This document shows positions 43,582 through 50,906 of a stretch of DNA of 64,000 nt, one piece after another. Below the pieces are notes generated by a model. It had not been told where the DNA came from and made no database searches. It was given only the letters and a program-made list of their open reading frames with translations. The stretch is taken from positions 87,895-151,894 of the forward strand of contig NZ_LXNG01000003.1 in NCBI RefSeq assembly GCF_001642575.1, read 5' to 3'. Each line of letters opens with the position of its first letter. Positions within the stretch are counted from its first letter, which is position 1. Source of the stretch: Xanthomonas floridensis (GTDB lineage: Bacteria > Pseudomonadota > Gammaproteobacteria > Xanthomonadales > Xanthomonadaceae). A program made the translations under genes and the position numbers.

Positions 43582-44805
43582 TTACCCCTTGATGCACACC
43601 ACCTGGCGCAGCGTGTGCAGGACCTCGACAAGGTCCTGCTGCGCGGCCATCACCGCATCGATCGACTTGTAGGCTGCCGGCGATTCGTCGATGACTGCTG
43701 CGTCCTTGCGGCATTCCACATGTGCGGTGGCCTCGCGGTGCTGGGCCAGGGTGATCTGCGCACGGGCTGCGGTTCGGCTCATGACCCGTCCCGCGCCATG
43801 GCTGCAGCTGTGGAAGCTCTCGGCGTTGCCAAGCCCGCGCACGATATAGCTGCGCGTGCCCATGCTGCCGGGAATGATGCCCAGCTCGCCTGTCCTGGCG
43901 CTTACCGCGCCCTTGCGGGTGATGAGCAATTCCTCGCCATGGTGCGTCTCCTTCTGCACATAGTTGTGGTGGCAGTTGACCGCCAGCTTCTCCAGCTGGA
44001 ACTTCGGCAGGCGGTGGCGCATCTCCGCCAACACCCGCGCCATCATCGCTTCACGATTTTCGCGGGCGTAATCCTGCGCCCACGACACCGCTTCCACGTA
44101 CTCATCGAACAGCCGCTCGCCCTGCATGAAAAAGGCCAGGTCCTTGTCGGGCAGATGAAAGCCCAGCACGCGGTGCGCCAATTGCTCACGCGCCCGCTCG
44201 ATGAAGTAGGTGCCGATCAGGTTGCCGGTGCCGCGCGATCCGCTGTGCAACATCACCCACACCGCGTCGGTCTCGTCCAGGCAGATTTCGATGAAGTGGT
44301 TGCCGCCACCCAGCGTGCCGATCTGGCATGCCAGCTTGTCGGTACGGATGCGCCGGTGCTGCTGCTTGATCGCCTCCAGGCGCTGCACCAGCCCCGATTG
44401 CGCGATACGGGTTTCGATGCTGTCGGGGAGGTTGCGGTGCTCGCCACCCCGGCCGTTGCCCACCGGCACGCTACGCTCGATGCTGGAGCGCAGTTGCGCC
44501 AGGTTGTCGGGCAGGTCCTTGGCACGCAGCGTGGTACGCACCGCGGCCATGCCGCAGCCGATGTCCACGCCGACCGCGGCCGGGATGATGGCGCCGCGGG
44601 TCGGGATCACCGAACCCACGGTTGCGCCCTTGCCCAGGTGCACGTCGGGCATCACCGCCACCCATGGCCCGACGAACGGGACCGCGGCGATAGTGCGTAA
44701 CTGCGCATGCGCCTGTTCTTCCAGCGGCACGCCACGCACCCAGCCCTTGATCGGGGTGGCACTGCCTTCGGCGTGCAGCCATTCGAATTGTTGTGAAGTA
44801 CTCAT
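43582..44805 (-). CDS. rtcB: RNA-splicing ligase RtcB (RNA 3'-P/5'-OH ligase)
   Basis: 407 residues. Joins RNA 2',3'-cyclic phosphate or 3'-phosphate ends to 5'-OH ends using GTP and Mn, repairing cleaved tRNA or rRNA. Active-site blocks are intact: MPDVHLGKGATVGSVIPT, GVDIGCGMAA (metal Cys), LGGGNHFIEI, HSGSRGTG, NCHHNYV, GIIPGSMGTRSYIVRG, and the guanylylated His in FHSCSHGAGRVMSRT. Start at ATG 44805, because AAAGGA lies 9 bp before it but directly abuts the alternative ATG 44814. 56 bp after slipin; a terminator follows the stop. No rtcA or rtcR in the window. Confidence 0.96.
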   Translation of the reverse strand: MSTSQQFEWLHAEGSATPIKGWVRGVPLEEQAHAQLRTIAAVPFVGPWVAVMPDVHLGKGATVGSVIPTRGAIIPAAVGVDIGCGMAAVRTTLRAKDLPDNLAQLRSSIERSVPVGNGRGGEHRNLPDSIETRIAQSGLVQRLEAIKQQHRRIRTDKLACQIGTLGGGNHFIEICLDETDAVWVMLHSGSRGTGNLIGTYFIERAREQLAHRVLGFHLPDKDLAFFMQGERLFDEYVEAVSWAQDYARENREAMMARVLAEMRHRLPKFQLEKLAVNCHHNYVQKETHHGEELLITRKGAVSARTGELGIIPGSMGTRSYIVRGLGNAESFHSCSHGAGRVMSRTAARAQITLAQHREATAHVECRKDAAVIDESPAAYKSIDAVMAAQQDLVEVLHTLRQVVCIKG

Positions 44806-44861
44806 GGTGTTCATTCCTTTGCGCGGGTGCGCGGCGAGTCCTTCGCCCCACACCCGCATGA

Positions 44862-45983
44862 CTATCTGAGCGTCACCAACTGCTTCAGCACGCCATCCAG
44901 GCCGCCGAACACGGTGAGCTTGTCGATCTTTTCGGTGACCTTTTCCAGCGCCTCCAGCTCCTTCAATCGCATCAGCACCGGGCTGTCTTCGATCAGCTTG
45001 GCGGTGTTGAGCAACGAGCGGGTGGCATTGGCTTCCTCACGCCGACGGATCACGTTGGCTTGCGCCTGCTTCTCCGCCTGCACCACCGCGTTGAGGATCG
45101 CGCGCATCTCGCCAGGCAGGATCACGTCCTTGACGCCAACGCCGAGCACGTCGATGCCGAAGCCGCCGACGCTGCCACGCACGTAGCCGAAGATATCCGC
45201 GTCCAGCGAGGCCTTGTCGCCCAGCAATTCGTCCAGCGTCTTGGCCGCAACCGCGCGCCGCAACCCGTACTGCAATTCGCGGTACAGGTAGTCGCCTGCC
45301 TTCGCCACGCGCGTGCGCATCGCCACGGCATCGGTGACGCGCATGTTCGCTGCCAGATTGACCCGCAGCGATACCTTGTCGCGTGTCAGCAGTTCCTGGC
45401 CGGAGACCTCGACCGACTGCACGCGCAGGTCGATCACCTCGATGACCACGTTCTTCTGGAAATTCCAGAACGCGTACGCGCCGGGGCCGAAGGGTGCCAT
45501 CAGCCTGCCATCGACGAACACCAGCCCCTGCGACTCGGCGGGCACCTCCATGCACACGGCCACACGCGACAAGGTGCCGAGCTGACGCAGGCGTCGCTGC
45601 ACGTCGCCCGGCACCTGCAGGCCATCGGCCAAGGGCAAGCTCAGTACCTCGATGGCGGCTGCGCCGCGCCAATACAGCGCGCGGGTGCCCGGTGGCAGTA
45701 CCTGATCGAGCTTGCCGTTGCGGCTCAGCAGGCCCACCTGCGCGCTGCCGATGTCCGCCAGCACGAAGTGCTGCGGCAATGCGGCGCCCAGCGTGTCGAT
45801 CAGCCTGTCGGCATCGCTGCCGACCTCCTCGCCGCTGTGGATGGTGTGGACGCCGACCTCGGTACGGCCCAGCGGGTCGAACAGGCGGTAGACGCCGGGC
45901 GCGAGCACGCGCGCGAACCGACGATTCCGATACACCAGGCCGCGCTCGCCGTCGCCGATCACGACCCTCTTGGTCCAGAACAT
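44862..45983 (-). CDS. Slipin / SPFH (band 7) family protein
   Basis: 373 residues. N-terminal ~120 residues are variable (RVVIGDGERGLVYRNRRF), then the band 7 domain (~150-300): FNQ-like FWNFQKNVVIEVIDLRVQS, LTRDKVSLRVNLAANMRV, ELLGDKASLDADI, GIDVLGVGVKDVILPGEM, and the coiled stretch VVQAEKQAQANVIRRREEAN, ATRSLL. No N-terminal membrane helix is evident, unlike stomatin, so membrane contact may be peripheral. AAGGAG site before ATG 45983. Co-transcribed with rtcB; SPFH proteins build membrane-bound oligomers, so it could localise RNA repair (inference). Confidence 0.92.
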   Translation of the reverse strand: MFWTKRVVIGDGERGLVYRNRRFARVLAPGVYRLFDPLGRTEVGVHTIHSGEEVGSDADRLIDTLGAALPQHFVLADIGSAQVGLLSRNGKLDQVLPPGTRALYWRGAAAIEVLSLPLADGLQVPGDVQRRLRQLGTLSRVAVCMEVPAESQGLVFVDGRLMAPFGPGAYAFWNFQKNVVIEVIDLRVQSVEVSGQELLTRDKVSLRVNLAANMRVTDAVAMRTRVAKAGDYLYRELQYGLRRAVAAKTLDELLGDKASLDADIFGYVRGSVGGFGIDVLGVGVKDVILPGEMRAILNAVVQAEKQAQANVIRRREEANATRSLLNTAKLIEDSPVLMRLKELEALEKVTEKIDKLTVFGGLDGVLKQLVTLR

Positions 45984-46334
45984 GAAACTTCTCCTTGGGT
46001 TGGCTCTGGTGGTCCGATCCGCAGGTATTGCCGTCGCGCCGCCCGGATCGGACTGGTGGCGAACGTGTGCCGATGCAACGCGGCGTTGGAAGGTGGAAAC
46101 GCCGGTGACGGCGGCCGTGCGGGGCACGCTGCGTGGTTGGCGCCTGCCGATGCGTTGCCGCGGCCCCGCGATGGTTTGCGAAGGCGCGGACGAGCGCAGG
46201 GCGACGCGTCCAGGGCAACTGCCCGGCGGGGCCGCCGCTGCCACGTGCATTCAAGCGATGCATTGCGTGACTGCACGCGGCATGGGCGTTTCCGTGAAGG
46301 GACTTGCGTCCCCGAGGTGACCGGGAAGGTCATT
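45984..46334 (-). other. Long leader between tRNA-like sequences and slipin
   Basis: About 350 nt between the tRNA-like pair and the slipin start, on the same strand. No gene with coding character. If transcription starts before the tRNA-like pair, this forms a long 5' leader in which processing could occur. Confidence 0.5.
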
Positions 46335-46406
46335 GCTTGGAGCGGGAATCGAACCCGCGACTAACAGATTGGAAATCTGCTGCTCTACCCTCTGAGCTAT
46401 CCAGTG
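46335..46406 (-). tRNA. tRNA-like sequence with UCC (Gly) anticodon, defective acceptor stem
   Basis: Reads as a tRNA on the minus strand: D stem GCTC/GAGC, anticodon stem GCAGA/TCTGT with 7-nt loop TTTCCAA (U33, anticodon UCC at 46371-46373), 5-nt variable region, T stem GCGGG/CCCGC with loop TTCGATT. But the acceptor pairs only 4 of 7 positions (TGGA/TCCA); the outer three (CAC against AGC) do not pair, and no CCA is encoded. A working tRNA-Gly is therefore unlikely. Its first two bases overlap the CCA of the upstream tRNA-like unit. Likely a tRNA-derived domain in the slipin-rtcB leader. Confidence 0.7.
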
Positions 46407-46472
46407 GTGGGTAATGCGGAATTGAACCGCGCCTGCGGATAGTGCCGCCGCTCGACCACGAGCCGATACCCA
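46405..46472 (-). ncRNA. Second tRNA-like sequence, CCA encoded, 6-nt anticodon loop
   Basis: Upstream partner of the previous unit, same strand. Acceptor TGGGTA/TACCCA (6 pairs), followed by CCA; D stem GCTC/GAGC with a short 6-nt loop; anticodon-type stem GCGG/CCGC with a 6-nt loop CACTAT; T stem GCGG/CCGC with loop TTCAATT. The stem-loop order is that of tRNA, but the anticodon loop lacks one base and cannot be read as a normal anticodon, and the T stem has only 4 clear pairs. The CCA end runs straight into the next tRNA-like unit. Confidence 0.65.
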
Positions 46473-46504
46473 AAACGAGAAACAAGAGAAAGATATCGAG
46501 ATAC

Positions 46505-46518
46505 GCCACGGCACAGCC
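46505..46518 (-). promoter_or_regulatory. Weak sigma54-like promoter before the tRNA-like/slipin/rtcB unit
   Basis: GG-N10-GC spacing (CGGCTGTGCCGTGGCG) fits the -24/-12 invariant bases but otherwise matches consensus poorly. It would start transcription near 46493, about 20 bp before the first tRNA-like unit. Considered because E. coli rtcBA is sigma54/RtcR-dependent. Confidence 0.3.
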
Positions 46519-46574
46519 GCACGCACCGGTTGGAATAAACTCCAAGCCGCTGACAATCTTCCGCAATGTTTCCG

Positions 46575-46599
46575 ATTGCCGTTTTATTCAAACGGCAAT
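46575..46599. promoter_or_regulatory. Perfect 10-bp inverted repeat, candidate regulator site
   Basis: ATTGCCGTTT and AAACGGCAAT separated by five bases. It lies about 94 bp upstream of the inferred start at 46493, the usual place of an enhancer-type activator site. Could also be a hairpin in an upstream transcript, though no T run follows. Confidence 0.5.
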
Positions 46600-46748
46600 T
46601 CAGTCGGTGCATGACCACGCACCACCCGTGCCCGAAACCTGGGCACAGCGCTGTCGCGCCTGGTGGCAATCCAACATCCCTGTTGTCGGGCAGTCCATGC
46701 CCGGGTTTCAACTGCGATCATCCACAGGTTCGATACGAACGCGCAACG

Positions 46749-46972
46749 AAAAACGCCCCCGGATGCAGCATCCGAGGGCGTTCGCGTGCCTCGGAGATCG
46801 GGTGACCGATCTCCTTGAATCAGGACATCAGCCGATGATGGTGCGCACGTCCTGTTTGGCCGTGCACGCAAACGATAGCGCGCCAAGGGCGCCAGGCAGT
46901 CGATTGCGTCGGATGGAATGGCTGGTGTGCATGAGCGTGCGTCAGGTCCGGTTGCAGGCAGTGCTGCGTAGG
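46749..46972 (-). ncRNA. Candidate small RNA (~220 nt)
   Basis: A good sigma70 promoter (see 46979-47007) and a strong terminator delimit a ~220 nt minus-strand transcript with no coding-like frame. Near the 3' end are a hairpin GGAGATCGG/CCGATCTCC and the terminator stem AACGCCC-CGGAT/ATCCG-GGGCGTT followed by five T. No known RNA family is recognised. It ends ~150 bp before the palindrome of the rtcB locus. Confidence 0.5.
46752..46782 (-). terminator. Terminator of candidate sRNA
   Basis: Long GC-rich stem (AACGCCC...GGGCGTT with inner CGGAT/ATCCG) and T run on the minus strand. Confidence 0.75.
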
Positions 46973-46978
46973 GCGCGA

Positions 46979-47007
46979 ACATTACCTGCAGGTTTTTGGT
47001 TATGCAA
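46979..47007 (-). promoter_or_regulatory. Sigma70-type promoter of candidate sRNA
   Basis: -35 TTGCAT and -10 TAATGT with exactly 17 bp spacing, preceded by an AT-rich, UP-element-like stretch (47008-47045) that stands out in this GC-rich DNA. Confidence 0.65.
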
Positions 47008-47397
47008 GCACTTTATGAAAATAATTGATTATGTTTTTTTCAGGTGCTGGCAGTGTGGTGATTGTGAATGTGCGGGCCGGGGATGGATCAGGTTTGGAGT
47101 GGTTGGATAATCATCGGCATATTGGGAACTGGGATTGTCGATGCGTGGCTGTGCAGACAATGGGTTTTCCCGGTAGACCGATGCGGTGGGGCGTGCAGTT
47201 GCACGCGTGGCCGATATTGCGCGAGCAGGGGGGGGCGGGAAAGTGCGATCAGCGCGCTTGGGTGTCTGGGTTGCGGTGATGACCTTGTGCCAATCGCGGG
47301 CCTGCCGCGCACAAGCGCCCGGCCGGGCATTCACTGCGACAGGCGCAAGGCGCGCGCCGTCAGCAGGCTGCCGTCCGAAGAATGAGATCGGCGAATA

Positions 47398-47540
47398 AGA
47401 GCGGCTAACAAAACTACTGCGCAGCCGCCAGGCGGGCGCGGCCGGTGCTCGGAATCGGCATGTACCACTCGTACACTCCGGTTCCTCGGCGCCGTCCACA
47501 CCCGCCTGACGACTGCTCGCTACGTTTTGTTAGCCACTCT
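47398..47540 (+). repeat. Best copy of the ~140 bp palindromic (MITE-like) repeat
   Basis: 143 bp with near-perfect ~40 bp terminal inverted repeats: AGAGCGGCTAACAAAAC at the left and GTTTTGTTAGCCACTCT at the right, continuing inward as GCAGCCGCCAGGCGGG versus CCCGCCTGACGACTGC. The centre (GGCATGTACCACTCGTACAC) is partly palindromic. No gene inside; the minus-strand reading gives the peptide EEPECTSGTCR seen in other copies, which is a by-product of the repeat. The rest of the 47008-47397 interval shows nothing. Confidence 0.9.
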
Positions 47541-47670
47541 CAGCCCAAGAAGCTCAGCGCGGGGCGGACGCGCCTGGTTTGCGATGCGGCGTGCGGCACG
47601 GATCGCTGTGGTGATGCGCAGGCGGTCCGCAGCCGCCTGACCACTGCGGGCGCGGTGCTGTGAGCCGCGC

Positions 47671-48348
47671 TCAGCCGCCGTGGGTGCCCAGCGTACGCGC
47701 ACCGGTCAGAATCATGCGCAGCATCTGCGAGATCTGCTCGATCAGTTCGGGGTCCTTTTCCGGCGGCAGATCCATCGCCACCGCGCCCATCGCAAACACC
47801 AGGCGAGTGATCGCCTTGGACACCAGCGCCGGTGCGTGCAACTTGGCGTTGTCGGCGGCGGCCAGGCGGATCAGGTCCACCCGCAACTCGTCTTCGAAGT
47901 AGGTGAGCTCGCGCTCCACCGCCTGCTTGAACGCATCCGAGCCCACTGCGCCTTCGCGCAGCAGCACGTGCAGCAGCTTGTCGTCGGCGCGCAACTGTTC
48001 CATGAACGCCTCGACCGAAACGCGGATGACGCTGCGGTCGGTGGAGGTGGCGCGCTGGCGAGCCTGGCCGATGATGGTGCGCAGCGAGCGCCCGGCCCGG
48101 TCGATCAACGCCACGGCGAGCTCGTCCATGTCGCGGAACTGGCGATAGAAGCTGTTCGGCGCGATGCCGGCCTCGCGTGCAACCTCGCGCAGGCTCAGCG
48201 TGGACAGGCTGCGGTGCGGGCCGATCAGCGACAGCGCCGCGGCAATCAGGTCTTCGCGTGAGATCGCCGGCTTGCGTGACGGCGGCGCGTCGTGGGACGG
48301 CAGGGCGATGGAGGTCATGGGCAACAGCCGGGCGTGGGCCTGAATCAT
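47671..48348 (-). CDS. TetR family regulator, DesT/FabR-like
   Basis: 225 residues. N-terminal helix-turn-helix (ISREDLIAAALSLIGPHRSL, LSLREVAREAGIAPNSFYRQ, FRDMDELAVAL), and a C-terminal ligand domain with FMEQLRADDKLLHVLLREG and YFEDELRVDLIRLA. The RSLSTLSLREVAREAGIAPN block is that of FabR/DesT, acyl-CoA-sensing repressors of unsaturated fatty acid genes. ATG 48348 has AAGGAAGGGG upstream. Divergent from the desaturase operon, with a perfect palindrome between them. Confidence 0.92.
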   Translation of the reverse strand: MIQAHARLLPMTSIALPSHDAPPSRKPAISREDLIAAALSLIGPHRSLSTLSLREVAREAGIAPNSFYRQFRDMDELAVALIDRAGRSLRTIIGQARQRATSTDRSVIRVSVEAFMEQLRADDKLLHVLLREGAVGSDAFKQAVERELTYFEDELRVDLIRLAAADNAKLHAPALVSKAITRLVFAMGAVAMDLPPEKDPELIEQISQMLRMILTGARTLGTHGG

Positions 48349-48363
48349 AGCCCCTTCCTTCAA

Positions 48364-48377
48364 TATACAAGTGTATA
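48364..48377. promoter_or_regulatory. Palindromic operator between desT-like and desCB-like genes
   Basis: TATACA-AG-TGTATA, a perfect inverted repeat 16 bp upstream of the TetR gene start and 34 bp upstream of the reductase start. Position and symmetry fit autoregulation plus control of the desaturase genes. Confidence 0.7.
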
Positions 48378-48410
48378 CACGGATGTGCATGCATGCGTAT
48401 AGTGCCCTCC

Positions 48411-49487
48411 ATGAGCCTGGCACCCACTCCCAAGTCCAAGTCCCCGCTGCCCGCACGGCTGGCGCGCCGCCTGGTGTCGCCGCAGTTGTTCGACTTCTGG
48501 GCAACCCGGATCAACCCGTTGTGGACGCTGGAGCGGCCAATGGCGCGCCTGGTCGAACGCAGCGCAGCCAGTCGCGATGCGGTGACCCTGGTCTTGCAGC
48601 CCAACGGCCACTGGCAGGGCCTGCAGGCCGGCCAGCACGTGAGCCTGGGCGTGGAGATCGACGGCCGCCGCCTGCTGCGCAGCTACAGCCCGACGGTGCT
48701 GGACAACGGCCACCTGGCGATCACGGTCAAGACCATCGAAGGCGGGCAGGTCAGCCGCTATCTGGCGCACGCCGCCGCGCTGGGCACGGTGGTGTCGCTG
48801 GACCCGGCGTTTGGCGACATGCTGCTGCCGGCCACGCCGACCCCCTTGCTGCTGCTGGCCGCCGGCTCCGGCATCACGCCGATGCGTGCGCTAGTGCGGG
48901 CCGCGGCGCAGGCCGGCATGCCGGCCGACATCGACCTGCTGTACTGGGTGCGCGAGCGCGACGATGCCTGTTTCCTGGATGAGTTCCAGGCGCTGGCCGC
49001 GGCGCATCCGCGCCTGCGCGTACGCCTGCTGACCACCCGCGACGGTGCCGCACCGGCCGCCCGGGTGGATACCCATGCGCTGGACGAGATTGCCGAGCTG
49101 CCGCGCCGTCATGTGATGGCCTGCGGCCCGGGCGGCTTCGTGCAGGCCGCACGTGCACGCCTGGAGGGCCGCGTGGCGGCGTTCCAGGCGGAGGCCTTCA
49201 GCGTGCCGGCGCTGGACGAAGCCGAGGCCGGGCAGGTGCAGGTCCAGCTGTCACGCAGCGGCCGTACGCTGAGCCTGTCGCGCGGCCAGTCGCTGCTGGA
49301 AGGGCTGGAAGCCCAGGGCTTGCGGCCAAAACACGGCTGCCGCATGGGCATCTGCAATAGCTGCGCCTGCGCGCGCCAGGCCGGCACCACGCGCCACCTG
49401 CTGACCGGCGAGCGCAGCAACGAACCCACCGCACAGGTCCGCCTGTGCATCAGTGCCCCGAGCACTGACCTGATCCTGGATCTGTAA
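48411..49487 (+). CDS. Ferredoxin reductase for fatty acid desaturase (DesC-like)
   Basis: 358 residues. FAD/NAD(P) reductase domain (LRSYSPTV FAD block, LLAAGSGITPMRALV NAD block, MACGPGGFV) followed by a C-terminal plant-type 2Fe-2S domain with CRMGICNSCAC and the last Cys in RLCIS. This order is that of DesC of Pseudomonas, which feeds electrons to the acyl-CoA desaturase DesB encoded 9 bp downstream. Start ATG 48411 (MSLAPTPKSK); an upstream ATG 48393 is less likely. Confidence 0.92.
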   Translation: MSLAPTPKSKSPLPARLARRLVSPQLFDFWATRINPLWTLERPMARLVERSAASRDAVTLVLQPNGHWQGLQAGQHVSLGVEIDGRRLLRSYSPTVLDNGHLAITVKTIEGGQVSRYLAHAAALGTVVSLDPAFGDMLLPATPTPLLLLAAGSGITPMRALVRAAAQAGMPADIDLLYWVRERDDACFLDEFQALAAAHPRLRVRLLTTRDGAAPAARVDTHALDEIAELPRRHVMACGPGGFVQAARARLEGRVAAFQAEAFSVPALDEAEAGQVQVQLSRSGRTLSLSRGQSLLEGLEAQGLRPKHGCRMGICNSCACARQAGTTRHLLTGERSNEPTAQVRLCISAPSTDLILDL

Positions 49488-49496
49488 GGAACCCGC

Positions 49497-50618
49497 ATGA
49501 GCCGAGTCCATAACCGCGCCCTGTCTGCCGCCGAGCTGCAATCCTTCGGCGACGAGCTCGATGCCATCCGCGCCCGCGTGCAGCGCCAGGTCGGCGCCGA
49601 CGACGCGCGCTACATCCGCCGCATCGTGGCCGCCGTGCGCTGGACCGGTGTGTCCGGCCGCGCGTTGCTGTTCCTGGGCGCTTTCGTGCACAGCGTGCTG
49701 ATTCCTGCCTGGATCGCCGGTGTGGTGCTGCTGACGCTGTCCAAGATCCTGGAGAACATGGAGCTGGGCCACAACGTCATGCACGGCCAGTACGACTGGA
49801 TGGGCGATCCTCAACTCAACGGCAATACCTACGAGTGGGACATCGTTGCCACCGGCGACAACTGGCGCAAGACGCACAATTTCAAGCACCACACCTACAC
49901 CAACGTGCGCGGCATGGATGACGACATCGGCTACGGCCTGCTGCGCATCTTCCCCGAGCAGCGCTGGCGTCCGTTCTACCTGCTGCAGCCGTTCATTGCG
50001 GTGGTGTTCGCGCTGTTGTTCGAATGGGGCGTGGCCATCCAGGACCTGCGCCTGGGCCGCTGGTTCGCCGGCAAGATGAAGGCCGCCGAATTGCGCGCCT
50101 CGTTCCTGCCGGTCGGCCGCAAGATGGGCCGTCAGATGCTCAAGGACTACATCGTGTTCCCGGCGCTGGCCGGTCCGTTCTTCCTGACCGTGCTGCTGGG
50201 CAACCTGGCCGCCAACGTGCTGCGCAGCATCTGGACCTTTGTGATCATCTTCTGCGGCCATTTCACCGCCGACGCGGAAGTGTTCCCGAAGGAATCGGTC
50301 CGCAACGAATCGCGCGGCCACTGGTATCTGCGCCAGTTGCGCGGCTCGTCGAATCTGACCGGCGGCAAGCTGATGAACGTGCTGTCGGGCAACCTGAGCC
50401 ACCAGATCGAACACCACTTCTATCCGGACCTGCCGGCCAACCGGTATGCGCAGATTGCGGTCGAAGTGAAGCAGATCTGTGCGCGCTACGGCCAGCACTA
50501 CAACACCGGCTCGCTGCCGCGGCAGTTCGGGCAGGTGATGTGGCGGATCGTGCGGCACGCGTTCCCGAGCCGGCCCAAGCCGGTGCGCGAGCGCAGCGGG
50601 GCGCTGCAGAGCGCGTGA
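49497..50618 (+). CDS. Membrane fatty acid desaturase (DesB-like)
   Basis: 373 residues with the three His boxes: HNVMHGQ (~98-104), HNFKHHTY (~125-132) and HQIEHHFYP (~302-310). Membrane helices lie before and between boxes 2 and 3. Introduces a double bond in acyl chains of CoA or phospholipids, in the inner membrane; by context, delta-9 type as in DesB. Receives electrons from the reductase upstream. Hairpin terminator after the stop. Confidence 0.93.
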   Translation: MSRVHNRALSAAELQSFGDELDAIRARVQRQVGADDARYIRRIVAAVRWTGVSGRALLFLGAFVHSVLIPAWIAGVVLLTLSKILENMELGHNVMHGQYDWMGDPQLNGNTYEWDIVATGDNWRKTHNFKHHTYTNVRGMDDDIGYGLLRIFPEQRWRPFYLLQPFIAVVFALLFEWGVAIQDLRLGRWFAGKMKAAELRASFLPVGRKMGRQMLKDYIVFPALAGPFFLTVLLGNLAANVLRSIWTFVIIFCGHFTADAEVFPKESVRNESRGHWYLRQLRGSSNLTGGKLMNVLSGNLSHQIEHHFYPDLPANRYAQIAVEVKQICARYGQHYNTGSLPRQFGQVMWRIVRHAFPSRPKPVRERSGALQSA

Positions 50619-50627
50619 TCCAACGTG

Positions 50628-50652
50628 AAGGCCGCCATTGGCGGCCTTTTTC
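50628..50652 (+). terminator. Rho-independent terminator of the des operon
   Basis: 9-bp stem AAGGCCGCC/GGCGGCCTT with ATT loop and T run, 10 bp after the desaturase stop. Confidence 0.92.
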
Positions 50653-50906
50653 TTGGAGTGGAGCATGGAGCGTGTCCGGGCTGCTGGCGTGTGACGCGTG
50701 GATCGCTCGCTGAGGGTGCCGAACCCGGGTTGCCGGCACGCAGCACGCGGCGAGGATGCCGTCGCCGATAGTGCGGTAACGCTGGCGCTGCATGGGCATG
50801 CTCCATGCGGTGTGCCAATCGCTAATCCCCAACAACACATCACCAGCGGCCAATTACCAACTGCCCATGGCCAATGGCCACGCAGCAGGGTGGCGAATCG
50901 GACGAC

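Noticed and set aside
46335..46406. Normal tRNA-Gly (UCC) gene
   Set aside because: Three outer acceptor pairs are missing, no CCA is encoded, and its 5' end overlaps another tRNA-like unit; kept as tRNA-like only.
46584..46982. 132-residue open frame on the minus strand over the candidate sRNA
   Set aside because: No ribosome site, irregular composition, and a terminator stands in its middle.
47029..47499. 156-residue minus-strand frame containing EEPECTSGTCR
   Set aside because: The peptide is produced by the palindromic repeat and recurs wherever the repeat occurs.
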